Part shown: in pieces, positions 24,976 to 34,405 of the stretch | Numbering within the stretch: position 1 is the stretch's first letter | Layout: each line of letters starts with the position of its first letter | Assembly (NCBI RefSeq): GCF_029869925.1 | Contig: NZ_CP118605.1 | Coordinates: forward strand, 930,001 to 994,000 | From: Microbulbifer bruguierae | Lineage (GTDB): Bacteria; Pseudomonadota; Gammaproteobacteria; Pseudomonadales; Cellvibrionaceae | DNA: 64,000 nucleotides | Reading direction: 5' to 3' | The notes under the pieces: model-generated | Databases searched by the model: none | What the model was told of the DNA's origin: nothing | Seen by the model: only the letters and a program-made list of their open reading frames with translations | Position numbers and translations under genes: made by a program

Positions 24976-26769
24976 TTATGCGATGGTCAGCAGGGCATCG
25001 CCCACCGCCACGGAATCACCTTCTTTTATACTGACACCGGTCACGCTGCCTGCGCAGGGCGCACTGATGGCAGTTTCCATTTTCATCGCCTCCAGAATCA
25101 CGATGTTCTGGCCTTCGGCAACCTGATCACCGGGCTTCACCAGCACCTTGAAGATGTTGCCAGCCAAAGGTGCTTTCACCGCTTCACCGGTACCCTCGGC
25201 CACTGGTGCCGCAGCGCTATCGCCACCGCCGAGCTGCACCAGCCCCGTCACATCACCGCCGTCAGCAACCGTCACGGTGTAGCTCTGGCCTTCTACGGTT
25301 ACCGTGTAAATTCCCTCTCCCTGCGCATTCTTCACCTCGGAAGACTCATTGCCGGTGGGTACCGGCTCGAAGGCATCCGCGTTGCCGCGATTCTTGAGAA
25401 ACTTGAGACCAATCTGGGGGAAGAGTGCGTAAGTCAGCACATCATCGATTTCACCTGCGCCACTGGCGAGGGCAATATCCTCTTCCGCGGCCTTCTGCTG
25501 CAGCTCCGCAGCCAGCTTGTCCAGCTCGGGGGCCAGTAGGTCTGCCGGGCGACAGGTCACCGGCTCGCTACCGTCCAATACTTTGTCTTGCAGTTCTTTG
25601 TCGACTTCGGCCGGAGTTGCACCGTATTCGCCTTTCAGTACTGCGGCGGTTTCTTTGGAAATGGACTTGTAACGCTCGCCAGTCAAAACATTCAGTACCG
25701 ACTGGGTACCAACGATCTGGGAGGTCGGTGTTACCAGAGGGATATAACCCAGGTCTTTGCGCACCCGGGGAATTTCTTCCAGTACTTCATCCAGACGATC
25801 ACCGGCACCCTGTTCGCGCAGCTGGTTTTCCATATTCGTCAGCATACCGCCGGGCACCTGTGCGACCAGGATCCGCGAGTCGACGCCGCGCAGTGAGCCT
25901 TCGAATTTTGCGTACTTTTTACGCACCTCACGGAAATAAGCCGCGATTTCTTCCAGCAGGTTGATATCCAGACCAGTATCGCGATCAGTGCCTTCCAGGA
26001 TTGCGACAACTGCTTCGGTAGGACTGTGACCATACGTCATCGACATGGAGGAAATTGCAGTATCGATATTGTCGATACCTGCCTCCACGCACTTCAGCGC
26101 AGTCGCCGTAGAAAGGCCAGTGGTAGCGTGGCATTGCATATGAATGGGAATATCCAATGCGGCCTTCAGTTTGGTCACCAGTTCGAAACCTTCATATGGA
26201 CGCAGCAGGCCCGCCATATCTTTAATGGCAATAGAGTCTGCGCCCATGTCTTCAATCTGCCGACCCAGGTCTACCCACATATCCATGTTGTGCACCGGAC
26301 TCACGGTATAGGAGATGGTGCCCTGCGCGTGCTTGCCCTGCTTCTTGACGGCGCCCAGTGCCGTTTGCAGGTTGCGCATATCATTCATGGCGTCGAATAC
26401 GCGGAACACATCGACACCGTTAGTCGCTGCCCGCTCAACAAATTTTTCTACTACATCGTCCGCGTAATGGCGGTAACCCAGAATATTCTGGCCGCGAAAC
26501 AACATCTGCTGTGGCGTATTGGGCATCGCCTTTTTCAGCTCGCGAATACGGTCCCAGGGATCTTCACCCAGGTAACGAATACACGCGTCAAAGGTCGCTC
26601 CCCCCCAGGATTCAAGAGACCAAAACCCGACCTGATCCAATTTCTCTGCGATGGGCAGCATATCGTCCAGCCGCAGGCGGGTAGCGAATAGCGATTGGTG
26701 GGCGTCGCGCAGGACTACGTCGGTAATCCCGAGTGGGGATTTTTTAACTAAAGAGTTAACCTCAGTCAT
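24976..26769 (-). CDS. oadA: Oxaloacetate decarboxylase, alpha subunit (carboxyltransferase-biotin carrier)
   Basis: The 597-residue protein transfers CO2 from oxaloacetate to its own biotin. The N-terminal TIM-barrel carboxyltransferase has [58 protein letters not shown] and [16 protein letters not shown] with metal-binding residues. A middle conserved carboxylase domain follows, and the C-terminal biotinyl domain carries [12 protein letters not shown], with the biotinylated Lys at about residue 562. I start at ATG 26769 ([10 protein letters not shown]); the frame extends to 26832 but without family-like sequence. It lies between oadG and oadB. Confidence 0.95.
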   Translation of the reverse strand: MTEVNSLVKKSPLGITDVVLRDAHQSLFATRLRLDDMLPIAEKLDQVGFWSLESWGGATFDACIRYLGEDPWDRIRELKKAMPNTPQQMLFRGQNILGYRHYADDVVEKFVERAATNGVDVFRVFDAMNDMRNLQTALGAVKKQGKHAQGTISYTVSPVHNMDMWVDLGRQIEDMGADSIAIKDMAGLLRPYEGFELVTKLKAALDIPIHMQCHATTGLSTATALKCVEAGIDNIDTAISSMSMTYGHSPTEAVVAILEGTDRDTGLDINLLEEIAAYFREVRKKYAKFEGSLRGVDSRILVAQVPGGMLTNMENQLREQGAGDRLDEVLEEIPRVRKDLGYIPLVTPTSQIVGTQSVLNVLTGERYKSISKETAAVLKGEYGATPAEVDKELQDKVLDGSEPVTCRPADLLAPELDKLAAELQQKAAEEDIALASGAGEIDDVLTYALFPQIGLKFLKNRGNADAFEPVPTGNESSEVKNAQGEGIYTVTVEGQSYTVTVADGGDVTGLVQLGGGDSAAAPVAEGTGEAVKAPLAGNIFKVLVKPGDQVAEGQNIVILEAMKMETAISAPCAGSVTGVSIKEGDSVAVGDALLTIA

Positions 26770-26892
26770 GGGTGGTCTCTCTTCGAAAAATTGATCTTGG
26801 AAAATGAAAAATGAGTGCCGCCATTTCTGCATGCCGGTACACCGTAAACAGCGGCATGAAACCGATAGGCAAATTACCGAAGATTATTCAGA

Positions 26893-27141
26893 TTACTTGC
26901 GGCGATTACGGTGTTGCTCGACGGCAGCTTCAATGATTTTTCGTAATTTGGAATTACCCGCAGCAGAGGTTGATGCGGGGGCGGGAGACGGCGCAGCCAC
27001 CGGCTCCGGTTCGGGGAAAAAGCGGCTCATGACGCGGGACATGAAAGTAGTGCAAATCACAAGCAGCAGCAGAAACGTAAATACGATTCCCATACCGAAC
27101 AGCGTGATGTCCAGGCCTTGCTGCAATAAAGCTTGTTGCAC
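26893..27141 (-). CDS. oadG: Oxaloacetate decarboxylase, gamma subunit
   Basis: The 82-residue protein has one membrane helix (DITLFGMGIVFTFLLLLVIC) and a Pro/Ala-rich linker ending in a basic tail (NSKLRKIIEAAVEQHRNRRK). This is the standard OadG build: it anchors the alpha subunit to the beta subunit and helps assemble the complex. The start is GTG 27141 with AAGGGG 6 nt upstream. It is the first gene of the oadGAB operon, with a promoter-like pair at 27195-27224; the 123-nt gap to oadA holds no obvious signal. Confidence 0.92.
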   Translation of the reverse strand: MQQALLQQGLDITLFGMGIVFTFLLLLVICTTFMSRVMSRFFPEPEPVAAPSPAPASTSAAGNSKLRKIIEAAVEQHRNRRK

Positions 27142-27194
27142 GTCTTTCCCCTTGTGGTTGCTATTTATTTATCTGGTTTCAATCAGCGGGCAAC

Positions 27195-27224
27195 ATTATC
27201 AGTAAAAGAACCTTTCAAAATCAA
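27195..27224 (-). promoter_or_regulatory. Candidate oadGAB promoter
   Basis: On the minus strand TTGATT (27224-27219) and GATAAT (27200-27195) are separated by 18 nt, predicting a start near 27188 and a leader of about 47 nt before GTG 27141. Confidence 0.6.
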
Positions 27225-27419
27225 ACACTTATTAGTTACAGAAGCAACCAAGAACCCGCCAAAAGCCGACATTTTCGACCATTTTCCCTACCAGATTCGT
27301 TCAGTTGGATAGTCCGACAAGCGCGCCCAGAAATCAGCCGCATAAATTTCGGCCACGTGCTGTGGTTTTTCGTACAATATGCGCCCGGTTCAATCTAGCC
27401 AGAAGCTCAACGGCTCGCC

Positions 27420-28508
27420 ATGTTTTCCCAGAAAATTCCGAATCCCACCACGATCTCCTCCACTGCCGACGGCGATCGCGCTCCACCGTCCTCTACGGCA
27501 TTGCCAATGCCCCTGATTTACCAGGCGCCGATGGAGGGCGTTATCGATCACCATGTGCGAGCGCTGCTGTCGAAACTTGGCGGCGTCGATATCTGCGTAA
27601 CGGAATTTGTGCGTGTCACCCACACCCGGTTGCCCCGGCGTGTATTTACCCGCCTGTGCCCGGAGCTGGAACAGGGCGCAAAAACCCCCAGTGGAATCCC
27701 GGTGCGACTGCAGCTATTGGGAGGCAATCCCCAGGCCATGGCCTACAACGCTGCCAAAGCTGTCGAGGCCGGTGCTCGCGCCATTGACCTGAATTTCGGT
27801 TGCCCGGCCAAATCCGTGAACAACAGCGATGGCGGCGCCTGTCTGCTGCAGTCACCGTCCCGAGTGGAGGCCATCGTCGCCGCCGTGCGTAACGCAGTGC
27901 CGGGGGAAGTACCGGTATCGGCCAAGATCCGTCTCGGCTACGAGGATCGAAGCAGTTACCTGGACAATGCCCGCGCCGCCGAAGCAGGCGGAGCCTCTGA
28001 GCTGGCGGTCCACGCACGCTCCAAGGTAGACGCCTATCGACCTCCCGCTTACTGGGAGTACATCGGTGAAATCCGCGATCAACTCGACATCCGGGTGATC
28101 GCCAACGGCGACCTCTGGACGCTGGAGGATTTCCAGCGTTGCCGGAAAGTAACTGGTTGCGATGCCTATATGTTTGGCCGCAGCCTACTGGCGCGACCGG
28201 ATATCGGACTTCAGATACGCGCCTTGTGTGAAGGGCGGGAGTATGTGCCACTGAGGTGGCAGCAAATTGCCGCCCTGCTTTACGAATACTACACAACCAC
28301 CAAACACGAGTACCCGGCCAAATACCTGGGGAACCGTATCAAGCAATGGCTCGCCTACCTTAAATTGAGCTACCCACAGGCGGCGACGTTTTTTGAGCGC
28401 ATCAAACGTCACAGGGATGCCGAACTACTGGAAATCGCATTTGCCGAGCAACTGGCCGCCTCCGGGGAAAACAATCTGCCCGCAAGGGCAGGCGCCCACG
28501 CGGCGTGA
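27420..28508 (+). CDS. dusC: tRNA-dihydrouridine(16) synthase DusC
   Basis: DusC reduces uridine 16 in the D-loop of tRNAs using FMN and NADPH. The protein has IYQAPMEGVIDHHVRALLSK, AIDLNFGCPAKSVNNSDGGA with the catalytic Cys, LAVHARSKVDAYRPPAYWEY and RVIANGDLWTLEDFQRC with FMN contacts. The helical domain has IKQWLAYLKLSYPQA, closer to DusC than DusA or DusB. ATG 27420 gives 362 residues with a 29-residue tail before MPLIYQAP; ATG 27507 would give a typical-length 333-residue protein. Neither has a clear Shine-Dalgarno, so the start is uncertain. Confidence 0.88.
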   Translation: MFSQKIPNPTTISSTADGDRAPPSSTALPMPLIYQAPMEGVIDHHVRALLSKLGGVDICVTEFVRVTHTRLPRRVFTRLCPELEQGAKTPSGIPVRLQLLGGNPQAMAYNAAKAVEAGARAIDLNFGCPAKSVNNSDGGACLLQSPSRVEAIVAAVRNAVPGEVPVSAKIRLGYEDRSSYLDNARAAEAGGASELAVHARSKVDAYRPPAYWEYIGEIRDQLDIRVIANGDLWTLEDFQRCRKVTGCDAYMFGRSLLARPDIGLQIRALCEGREYVPLRWQQIAALLYEYYTTTKHEYPAKYLGNRIKQWLAYLKLSYPQAATFFERIKRHRDAELLEIAFAEQLAASGENNLPARAGAHAA

Positions 28509-28731
28509 GCGATCTGTACCATCTCGGTCTCGGCCAAACCCGTAAAGAGCCCCGCAAAGAGTCCAATAAAAGAGCCCCGCCAAAAAGCTGAAAAAAAAAT
28601 CTTGCAAAGCCGGGATCCACACGGCAGAATGCGCGCCCTATCGAGCTGAACCAGCTATCTGCGGACAGCCAAAAGGCTCGGTAACTTGCGGATTTTTAAA
28701 GAGTTTTTTGAAAAACTACTTAAAAAAACAG

Positions 28732-28760
28732 TTGACGATGTGAAAGCAGGTCACTATAGT
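28732..28760 (+). promoter_or_regulatory. Strong sigma70 promoter of tRNA-Arg
   Basis: TTGACG (28732-28737) and TATAGT (28755-28760) are separated by 17 nt. An A/T-rich stretch at about 28692-28730 upstream looks like an UP element. Transcription would start near 28767, ten bases before the mature tRNA. Confidence 0.85.
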
Positions 28761-28776
28761 TCGCAACCACAACGAC

Positions 28777-28853
28777 GCGCTCGTAGCTCAGCTGGATAGA
28801 GTACCTGGCTACGAACCAGGCGGTCGGAGGTTCGAATCCTCCCGAGCGCGCCA
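28777..28853 (+). tRNA. tRNA-Arg, anticodon ACG
   Basis: The 77-nt gene folds as a complete tRNA: acceptor stem GCGCTCG (28777-28783) with CGAGCGC (28843-28849), D-arm AGCTCAGCTGGATAGAGT, anticodon stem CCTGG/CCAGG around CTACGAA with anticodon ACG at 28811-28813, and T-arm GGAGG-TTCGAAT-CCTCC. The discriminator G and an encoded CCA close it. The ACG anticodon would be deaminated to ICG by TadA and read CGU, CGC and CGA. A strong promoter precedes it and a terminator follows within 10 nt, so it is a single-gene unit. Confidence 0.98.
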
Positions 28854-28862
28854 TACGAACAA

Positions 28863-28894
28863 AGGGCCCGTACAGAAATGTACGGGCCCTTTTT
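28863..28894 (+). terminator. Terminator of tRNA-Arg
   Basis: AGGGCCCGTAC-AGAAAT-GTACGGGCCCT (28863-28890) is a perfect 11-bp stem followed by TTTTCG. Confidence 0.93.
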
Positions 28895-28967
28895 CGTTTT
28901 CCACAACGCCTTCCGTACCTCCAGCGCCCACATCAATAAACCCACCATCAACCCTGATCATTTTTTG

Positions 28968-28991
28968 ACTCCTCCCCCACCGGGTGGGAGG
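28968..28991. promoter_or_regulatory. Possible inverted MalT-like boxes upstream of pullulanase
   Basis: On the minus strand GGGGAGGAGT (28977-28968) matches the E. coli MalT box GGGGA(G/T)GAGG at 9 of 10 positions. On the plus strand GGGTGGGAGG (28982-28991) matches at 8 of 10. They lie about 175-195 bp before the pullulanase start. No malT gene is in the window, so this is a weak inference. Confidence 0.25.
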
Positions 28992-29163
28992 CTCCCGCCA
29001 ATTTCGTGACTTCTAATCCAGATACCGGTTTCTGTATGCATTGATCTGTCCATCAGTGTTGAGGGCAATGCATATCGCGATGATGAGCCGGTTTCCGCAG
29101 GTGCCACAGCACATTTGTCGGAACACAAATCCATCAATAATTTCAATAACAAGGTCTTCAGTC

Positions 29164-32100
29164 ATGCAAGTATTCTTCCGCGCGCGGGGGCGCGTCCATG
29201 CGGCTTCGCTTTTGGCGACAGCCATTGCTGTATCGGTCCACGGCACCGCACTCGCCAGCACCAACTCCGAACTCTCCATGGTCAACATTCCCGGCTCTCT
29301 TCAGACCGCGATCGGCTGCGAGGGAGACTGGCAACCCGAGTGCGCGGTATCCCAGCTGACGTATGACGAACAGGACGATATCTGGCAGGGCAGCTTCCCG
29401 CTGCCGGCAGGCAATTACGAATACAAAGTGGCCATCAACGGCAGCTGGGACGAAAACTATGGCGGTGGTGCCGACCCCGGCGGCCCCAACATCGGCCTCA
29501 GCCTAGCCGCAACTGGCCCGATCAAATTCATTTATGACCATGAGACCAAATGGATTGCCGACAATGTAAGACACACCGTCGTCACTGCCGCCGGCGACTT
29601 CCAGAGTGAACTGGGCTGCCCCGGAGACTGGCAGCCAGACTGCCTGCGAAGCTGGTTGCAGGATGTGGACGGAGACGGTATCTACACCTTTATCACCAGC
29701 GAAATCCCCGCTGGCGACTATCAGATGAAGGCGGCTTTGCACGAAGGCTGGGATGAAAGCTATGGCAGCGACGGCAGCAATATCGCCTTTACCGTGGAAG
29801 CGGGTAAAGAGGTGTATTTCGCCTTCGACAGCGCCACGAAAACGGTGGTTGTCAGCACCGACGGCATTCCAAAAGGTGACCTTTCCACAGACAAGGCGCA
29901 CTGGGTAGATGCCCAAACCATCGTCTGGCCGCTGAACCTGCCCGAGGGCGGCAGTGCCAGGCTTGTGGTCAGCGACTCGGCCACCCTGGAACTTGGGCCG
30001 GATGGTGTGTCTGGAGACAGTGAAATCGCCCTGCAGCTCAACCCGCAGGGCATGTCCACCGCTGCTCAAGCCAGGTTCCCGCACCTTGCGGGTCACACGG
30101 TATTTACCCTTCCTGCCACTGCCGACATTGCCGCCCTGGTCAGAGGGCAGCTTGCACTAGCGATCTACGATGCCGAGGGCAATATCGTCGATGCAAGCGG
30201 CGTGCAAACCGCCGGAGTACTCGACGCGGTGTTCGCCTACGACGGCACCCTGGGAGCAAGCGTCAGCGAAAACGCCATCGATTTCGCGCTCTGGGCCCCA
30301 ACCGCAAAGTCCGTGACAGTTCATCTCTACGACAGTAGCGACCAGTACGAATCGAGCGCCCAGGTTGAAATGACTTCCGAAAACGGTGTTTGGAGCGCAT
30401 CCACCAGCATCGAATGGAACCGCAAGTTCTATCTGTACGAAGTGGAGGTCTACTCCTATGCCAGCCGCAGGATAGAAACAAACTGGGTGTCAGACCCCTA
30501 CTCCCTGAGCCTGTCTGCCAACTCCCATAAATCCCAGATCGTCGACCTGAATGACGCCGATCTGAAACCGGAAGGCTGGGACGCTACAACCAAACCCGCC
30601 CTGCACGCGACCGAAGATATCAGTCTTTACGAGCTGCACGTGCGCGACTTCAGCGTTCGCGACGATCTCGTCAGCGAAGCGGCGCGTGGTACCTTTGCCG
30701 CATTCACGGAAGACGGCCGGGGCATGCTGCACCTTGCCGAGCTGGCGGGCGCCGGTCTGACCCATGTGCACCTGTTGCCCGCCTTCGATTTCGCAACCGT
30801 GAATGAAGACCGGACAGCACACCTCACCACTCCGGATCTCAGTGTCTATGCCGCCGACAGTACCGAGCAGCAGGCAGCAGTGAATGCGATCCGCGATGGC
30901 GATGGCTTCAACTGGGGCTACGACCCACTCCATTTCACGGTGCCGGAAGGCAGCTATGCCACCGATCCAGACGGTGTCCAGCGCATTGTCGAATTTCGCC
31001 AGATGGTGCAGTCTCTGAATGACATCGGTCTGCGCGTGGTAATGGATGTGGTCTACAACCACACCAGCTCTTTTGGCCAACACGACCGCTCTATCCTCGA
31101 CAAAATCGTTCCCGGTTATTACCACCGCCGCAATAACGAAGGCTTCGTCGAAATGAGCAGCTGCTGCGCCAACACCGCCAGCGAGCACACCATGATGGAA
31201 AAGCTCATGCGCGACTCCATCAAGACCTGGGCAACGGCATATAAAGTAGACGGGTTCCGCTTCGACCTGATGGGCCACCACAGCAGGGAAAACATCCTGA
31301 GTGTGGCCGCCGACATGCACGCATTGACCATCGAAGACGAGGGTGTGGATGGATCTGCTATTTACCTGTACGGCGAGGGCTGGAACTTTGGCGAAGTCGC
31401 TGACGATGCCCGCTTCACACAAGCTCGCCAGGCCAATATGGCGGGCACTGGGGTCGGCACTTTCAACGACCGCCTGCGCGACAGCGTACGCGGCGGCAAC
31501 CCCTTCGGCGGTTATGAAGAGCAGGGCTTCGGCACCGGCCTGTACAGTGACAGTAACGGCAAGTTCGGCGGCAGCGACGAGCGCGCAACACTGCTTACCC
31601 TGGCGGACAAAGTACGCATCTCTCTCACAGGCAACCTCGCCAGCTACACGTTGACGGATTCCAGTGGGGCCTCGCTCACCGGTGCAGAGCTGATCTATAA
31701 CGGACAGCCCACCGGTTACACGGCGGACCCACAGGAATCCATCAACTATGTCGCCGCGCACGATAATGAAACCCTGTTCGACGGGATTCAGATCAAGGCC
31801 AACAGTATTACCAGCCTGGCCGATCGGGTACGCCTGCAAAACTTTAGCAATTCACTGGTAATGCTGGCCCAGGGGGTGCCATTTATCCATGCTGGACAGG
31901 AGTTCCTGCGCTCCAAATCCATGGACCGTGACAGCTACAATTCCGGTGACTGGTTCAACGCTCTGGATTTTTCCCTCGCCACCGACAACTGGGCGGCAGG
32001 GCTGCCAGTTGCGGACAAGAACGAGGACAAATGGGCGCTGATGGCTCCCCTGCTGGCCAATCCGGAAATCGCACCACAGCAAAGTGATCGTGAATTTGCC

Positions 32101-32610
32101 CTGGCAGTATTCAAGGAATGGCTGCAGATCCGGGCCAGCAGCGGCCTGTTCCGCCTGCCAACTGCGGAAGCGGTGACGTCTGTGTTGTCCTTTGCCAATA
32201 CTGGACCGGATCAGATCCCGGGACTGATCGCCATGCACCTGAAGGATCCGGCCGGGGATTTCGATGGGGAAACCTCGCAGATCGTCGCCTTGTTCAATGG
32301 GGGTAGCGAAACGGTCGAGTTTACTCTCGAGTCAGCCGCAGCATTGCCCTTCACCCTGCACCCCATACAACAGCAGTCTGTGGATGAAGCCCTGGCAGCG
32401 GCGGGTGTCGACGCAGGCGTGTTCACTGTTCCCGCCCGCACCACTGCGGTGTTTGTGCTCGCTCGCGCGGACGACAGCTCAATCGTAGTAGACGCACCGG
32501 AAGAAGAGGAAACCCCGCAAGAAAATAACGGGCGCCGCCGGGGTGGCTCCATGGGCTTTGCCCTGCTGGCACTTTTTGCTCTTGCGCTGATGCGCCGTCG
32601 CCTGCGGTGA
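29164..32610 (+). CDS. Secreted pullulanase-type alpha-1,6-glucosidase with GlyGly-CTERM-like tail
   Basis: This 1148-residue GH13 enzyme should debranch alpha-1,6 bonds of pullulan, starch or glycogen outside the cell. After a signal peptide (about residues 1-33) come two tandem copies of an X25-like domain (about 50-130 and 145-230, each with the GDWQP[ED]C motif), pullulanase N-terminal domains, and a CBM48-like domain (IDFALWAPTAKSVTVHLYD, near 375). The catalytic barrel has MDVVYNHT (near 627), GFRFDLMGHH with the nucleophile Asp, YGEGWNFGE with the acid/base Glu (near 737) and AAHDNETLFD (near 865). The C terminus is GRRRGGSMGFALLALFALAL plus Arg residues, a GlyGly-CTERM-type sorting tail. 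ATG 29164 is chosen because the signal peptide starts there. Confidence 0.93.
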   Translation: MQVFFRARGRVHAASLLATAIAVSVHGTALASTNSELSMVNIPGSLQTAIGCEGDWQPECAVSQLTYDEQDDIWQGSFPLPAGNYEYKVAINGSWDENYGGGADPGGPNIGLSLAATGPIKFIYDHETKWIADNVRHTVVTAAGDFQSELGCPGDWQPDCLRSWLQDVDGDGIYTFITSEIPAGDYQMKAALHEGWDESYGSDGSNIAFTVEAGKEVYFAFDSATKTVVVSTDGIPKGDLSTDKAHWVDAQTIVWPLNLPEGGSARLVVSDSATLELGPDGVSGDSEIALQLNPQGMSTAAQARFPHLAGHTVFTLPATADIAALVRGQLALAIYDAEGNIVDASGVQTAGVLDAVFAYDGTLGASVSENAIDFALWAPTAKSVTVHLYDSSDQYESSAQVEMTSENGVWSASTSIEWNRKFYLYEVEVYSYASRRIETNWVSDPYSLSLSANSHKSQIVDLNDADLKPEGWDATTKPALHATEDISLYELHVRDFSVRDDLVSEAARGTFAAFTEDGRGMLHLAELAGAGLTHVHLLPAFDFATVNEDRTAHLTTPDLSVYAADSTEQQAAVNAIRDGDGFNWGYDPLHFTVPEGSYATDPDGVQRIVEFRQMVQSLNDIGLRVVMDVVYNHTSSFGQHDRSILDKIVPGYYHRRNNEGFVEMSSCCANTASEHTMMEKLMRDSIKTWATAYKVDGFRFDLMGHHSRENILSVAADMHALTIEDEGVDGSAIYLYGEGWNFGEVADDARFTQARQANMAGTGVGTFNDRLRDSVRGGNPFGGYEEQGFGTGLYSDSNGKFGGSDERATLLTLADKVRISLTGNLASYTLTDSSGASLTGAELIYNGQPTGYTADPQESINYVAAHDNETLFDGIQIKANSITSLADRVRLQNFSNSLVMLAQGVPFIHAGQEFLRSKSMDRDSYNSGDWFNALDFSLATDNWAAGLPVADKNEDKWALMAPLLANPEIAPQQSDREFALAVFKEWLQIRASSGLFRLPTAEAVTSVLSFANTGPDQIPGLIAMHLKDPAGDFDGETSQIVALFNGGSETVEFTLESAAALPFTLHPIQQQSVDEALAAAGVDAGVFTVPARTTAVFVLARADDSSIVVDAPEEEETPQENNGRRRGGSMGFALLALFALALMRRRLR

Positions 32611-32637
32611 ATAGAAGACAGAGGTTTTAACCCGCAA

Positions 32638-32667
32638 GGCCCCGGCATTCAGCCGGGGCCCATTTTT
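32638..32667 (+). terminator. Terminator of the pullulanase gene
   Basis: GGCCCCGGC-ATTCA-GCCGGGGCC (32638-32660) forms a 9-bp stem followed by CATTTTT. Confidence 0.88.
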
Positions 32668-32773
32668 ACCCCCTCGTATCAGTTCGCCCTGCCAACCACA
32701 AAGTGACTAACAAGTCTGTAGCCAGATCTGAGTGTATGCTGTACTGTGGAAATATCTAGTGAGAGGGGATTGT

Positions 32774-34147
32774 ATGGTCACTGATGTTGTCAATGCCGAA
32801 GTATCACCCACCGGGCAGTTCGATATCCTGTCCAAATACGAAATTCACAAACTCACCGACGATAGTCGCGGACCGCAATACCAGCTTTTCCGCAACTGCT
32901 CTCTCGCCGTACTCAACTGCGGCAATTACATGGATGATGGCAAAGAACTGCTGGAAAAATATGCCGATTTCGATATCTCTGTTATTCCCACCGAGCGCAG
33001 CGTAAAGCTAAAAGTAACCAACGCGCCCGCCAGCGCATTCGTAGACGGCAAGATAATCCGCGGTATCGCCGAGCACCTTTTTGCAGTGCTGCGGGACATC
33101 ATCTACGTCAACAGCGAAATCACCGGCGACCCGCGCTACGACCTGGTATCGGCGCAGGGCGTCACCGACGCGGTATTTCATATCCTGCGCAACGCGGGCA
33201 CCTTTGACCGGGACCGCTCTCCCCGTCTCGTCGTCTGCTGGGGTGGCCACTCCATTTCCCGCGAGGAATACGATTACACCAAGCGCGTAGGTTATCAGCT
33301 GGCCCTGCGGCATCTGGATATCTGTACCGGTTGCGGCCCTGGCGCCATGAAAGGACCGATGAAAGGCGCCACCATTGGCCACGCCAAACAGCGCGATCAA
33401 CACGGGCAGTACCTGGGCATTTCCGAACCGGGAATCATCGCCGCCGAAGCGCCCAACCCGATCGTCAATGAACTGGTCATCATGCCGGATATCGAGAAGC
33501 GCCTGGAGGCATTCGTGCGTACCGGCCACGGTATTGTGGTCTTCCCCGGAGGCGCCGGTACCGCCGAAGAAATTCTCTACCTGCTGGGTATTCTCCTGCA
33601 CGAAGACAACCGGGCGCAGCCCTTCCCGGTAATTTTTACCGGCCCTACCAGCGCGGCAGACTATTTCATCCGCATCGATCAGTTTATCGCCAGCACCCTG
33701 GGCGAAGACGCCAGGTCCCGCTACCAGATTATTATTGACGACCCAGAGGAAGTCGCCCGCCAAATGGCCACCGGCATCGAAAAGGTTCGCCAATATCGCA
33801 AGGAAACCGGCGATGCCTATTACTACAACTGGCAGCTGAAAATCTCTACGGAATTCCAGCGACCATTTGTCCCTACCCATGAAAATATGCGCAGTCTCGA
33901 GCTGCACAAGAGACAGGAACCCCATCTGCTCGCGGCCAATCTGCGTCGCGCATTTTCCGGGATCGTTTCCGGCAACGTGAAGGACCAGGGAATTCGCAAC
34001 GTAGAAAAAAATGGCCCCTATGAACTGCGTGGCGATCCGGCACTGATGCGTAGTATGGATACCCTACTGGAGTCATTTGTGAAACAGCAGCGTATGAAGC
34101 TGCCCGGTAAGGAGTACATTCCCTGCTACCGGATCAGCGCAGACTGA
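32774..34147 (+). CDS. ppnN: Pyrimidine/purine nucleotide 5'-monophosphate nucleosidase
   Basis: PpnN (YgdH) splits nucleoside monophosphates into base and ribose 5-phosphate and is (p)ppGpp-regulated in E. coli. The 457-residue protein has the family N-terminal domain, then a LOG-like Rossmann domain: VVCWGGHSISREEYDYTKRV, DICTGCGPGAMKGPMKGATI, and FPGGAGTAEEILYLLGILLH, where PGGxGTxxE is the catalytic and substrate-binding motif. A C-terminal domain typical of PpnN follows (RAFSGIVSGNVKDQGIRNVE). The start ATG 32774 has GAGAGGGG upstream. It is monocistronic between two terminators. Confidence 0.95.
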   Translation: MVTDVVNAEVSPTGQFDILSKYEIHKLTDDSRGPQYQLFRNCSLAVLNCGNYMDDGKELLEKYADFDISVIPTERSVKLKVTNAPASAFVDGKIIRGIAEHLFAVLRDIIYVNSEITGDPRYDLVSAQGVTDAVFHILRNAGTFDRDRSPRLVVCWGGHSISREEYDYTKRVGYQLALRHLDICTGCGPGAMKGPMKGATIGHAKQRDQHGQYLGISEPGIIAAEAPNPIVNELVIMPDIEKRLEAFVRTGHGIVVFPGGAGTAEEILYLLGILLHEDNRAQPFPVIFTGPTSAADYFIRIDQFIASTLGEDARSRYQIIIDDPEEVARQMATGIEKVRQYRKETGDAYYYNWQLKISTEFQRPFVPTHENMRSLELHKRQEPHLLAANLRRAFSGIVSGNVKDQGIRNVEKNGPYELRGDPALMRSMDTLLESFVKQQRMKLPGKEYIPCYRISAD

Positions 34148-34162
34148 CCTCCCCAATCCGGC

Positions 34163-34184
34163 CCCCGCTCGATCTTCAGCGGGG
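34163..34184 (+). terminator. Weak hairpin after ppnN
   Basis: CCCCGCT and AGCGGGG form a 7-bp stem with an 8-nt loop, 15 nt past the ppnN stop. No T-run follows, so efficiency is doubtful. Confidence 0.4.
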
Positions 34185-34405
34185 CCACATCGTCGGTCTG
34201 CAATCCTGTCGTGAATCGCGTTGTATTAGTTGCGTATTGTTAGCCTCCTTGTTACCCATACCGACCATCCGGTCTGATAGTGGTTTCCGTGCCGCTTTGG
34301 TATCCTTGCGCTCTTATCAAAACAGCCCGCAACGGGACACGATGGCCGCCCGCTGCGGCCTGCACAAAACAATTAAGCCACTGATTTATAAAGATTTCCT
34401 CGCTC

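Noticed and set aside
28754..28951. 65-codon minus-strand frame across tRNA-Arg
   Set aside because: It is the antisense reading of the tRNA and its terminator (RIRTSDRLVRSQVLYPAELR), a well-known spurious translation of tRNA genes.
30490..31839. 449-codon minus-strand frame inside the pullulanase gene
   Set aside because: It is the antisense shadow of a GC-rich coding region; the plus-strand frame holds all GH13 catalytic motifs.
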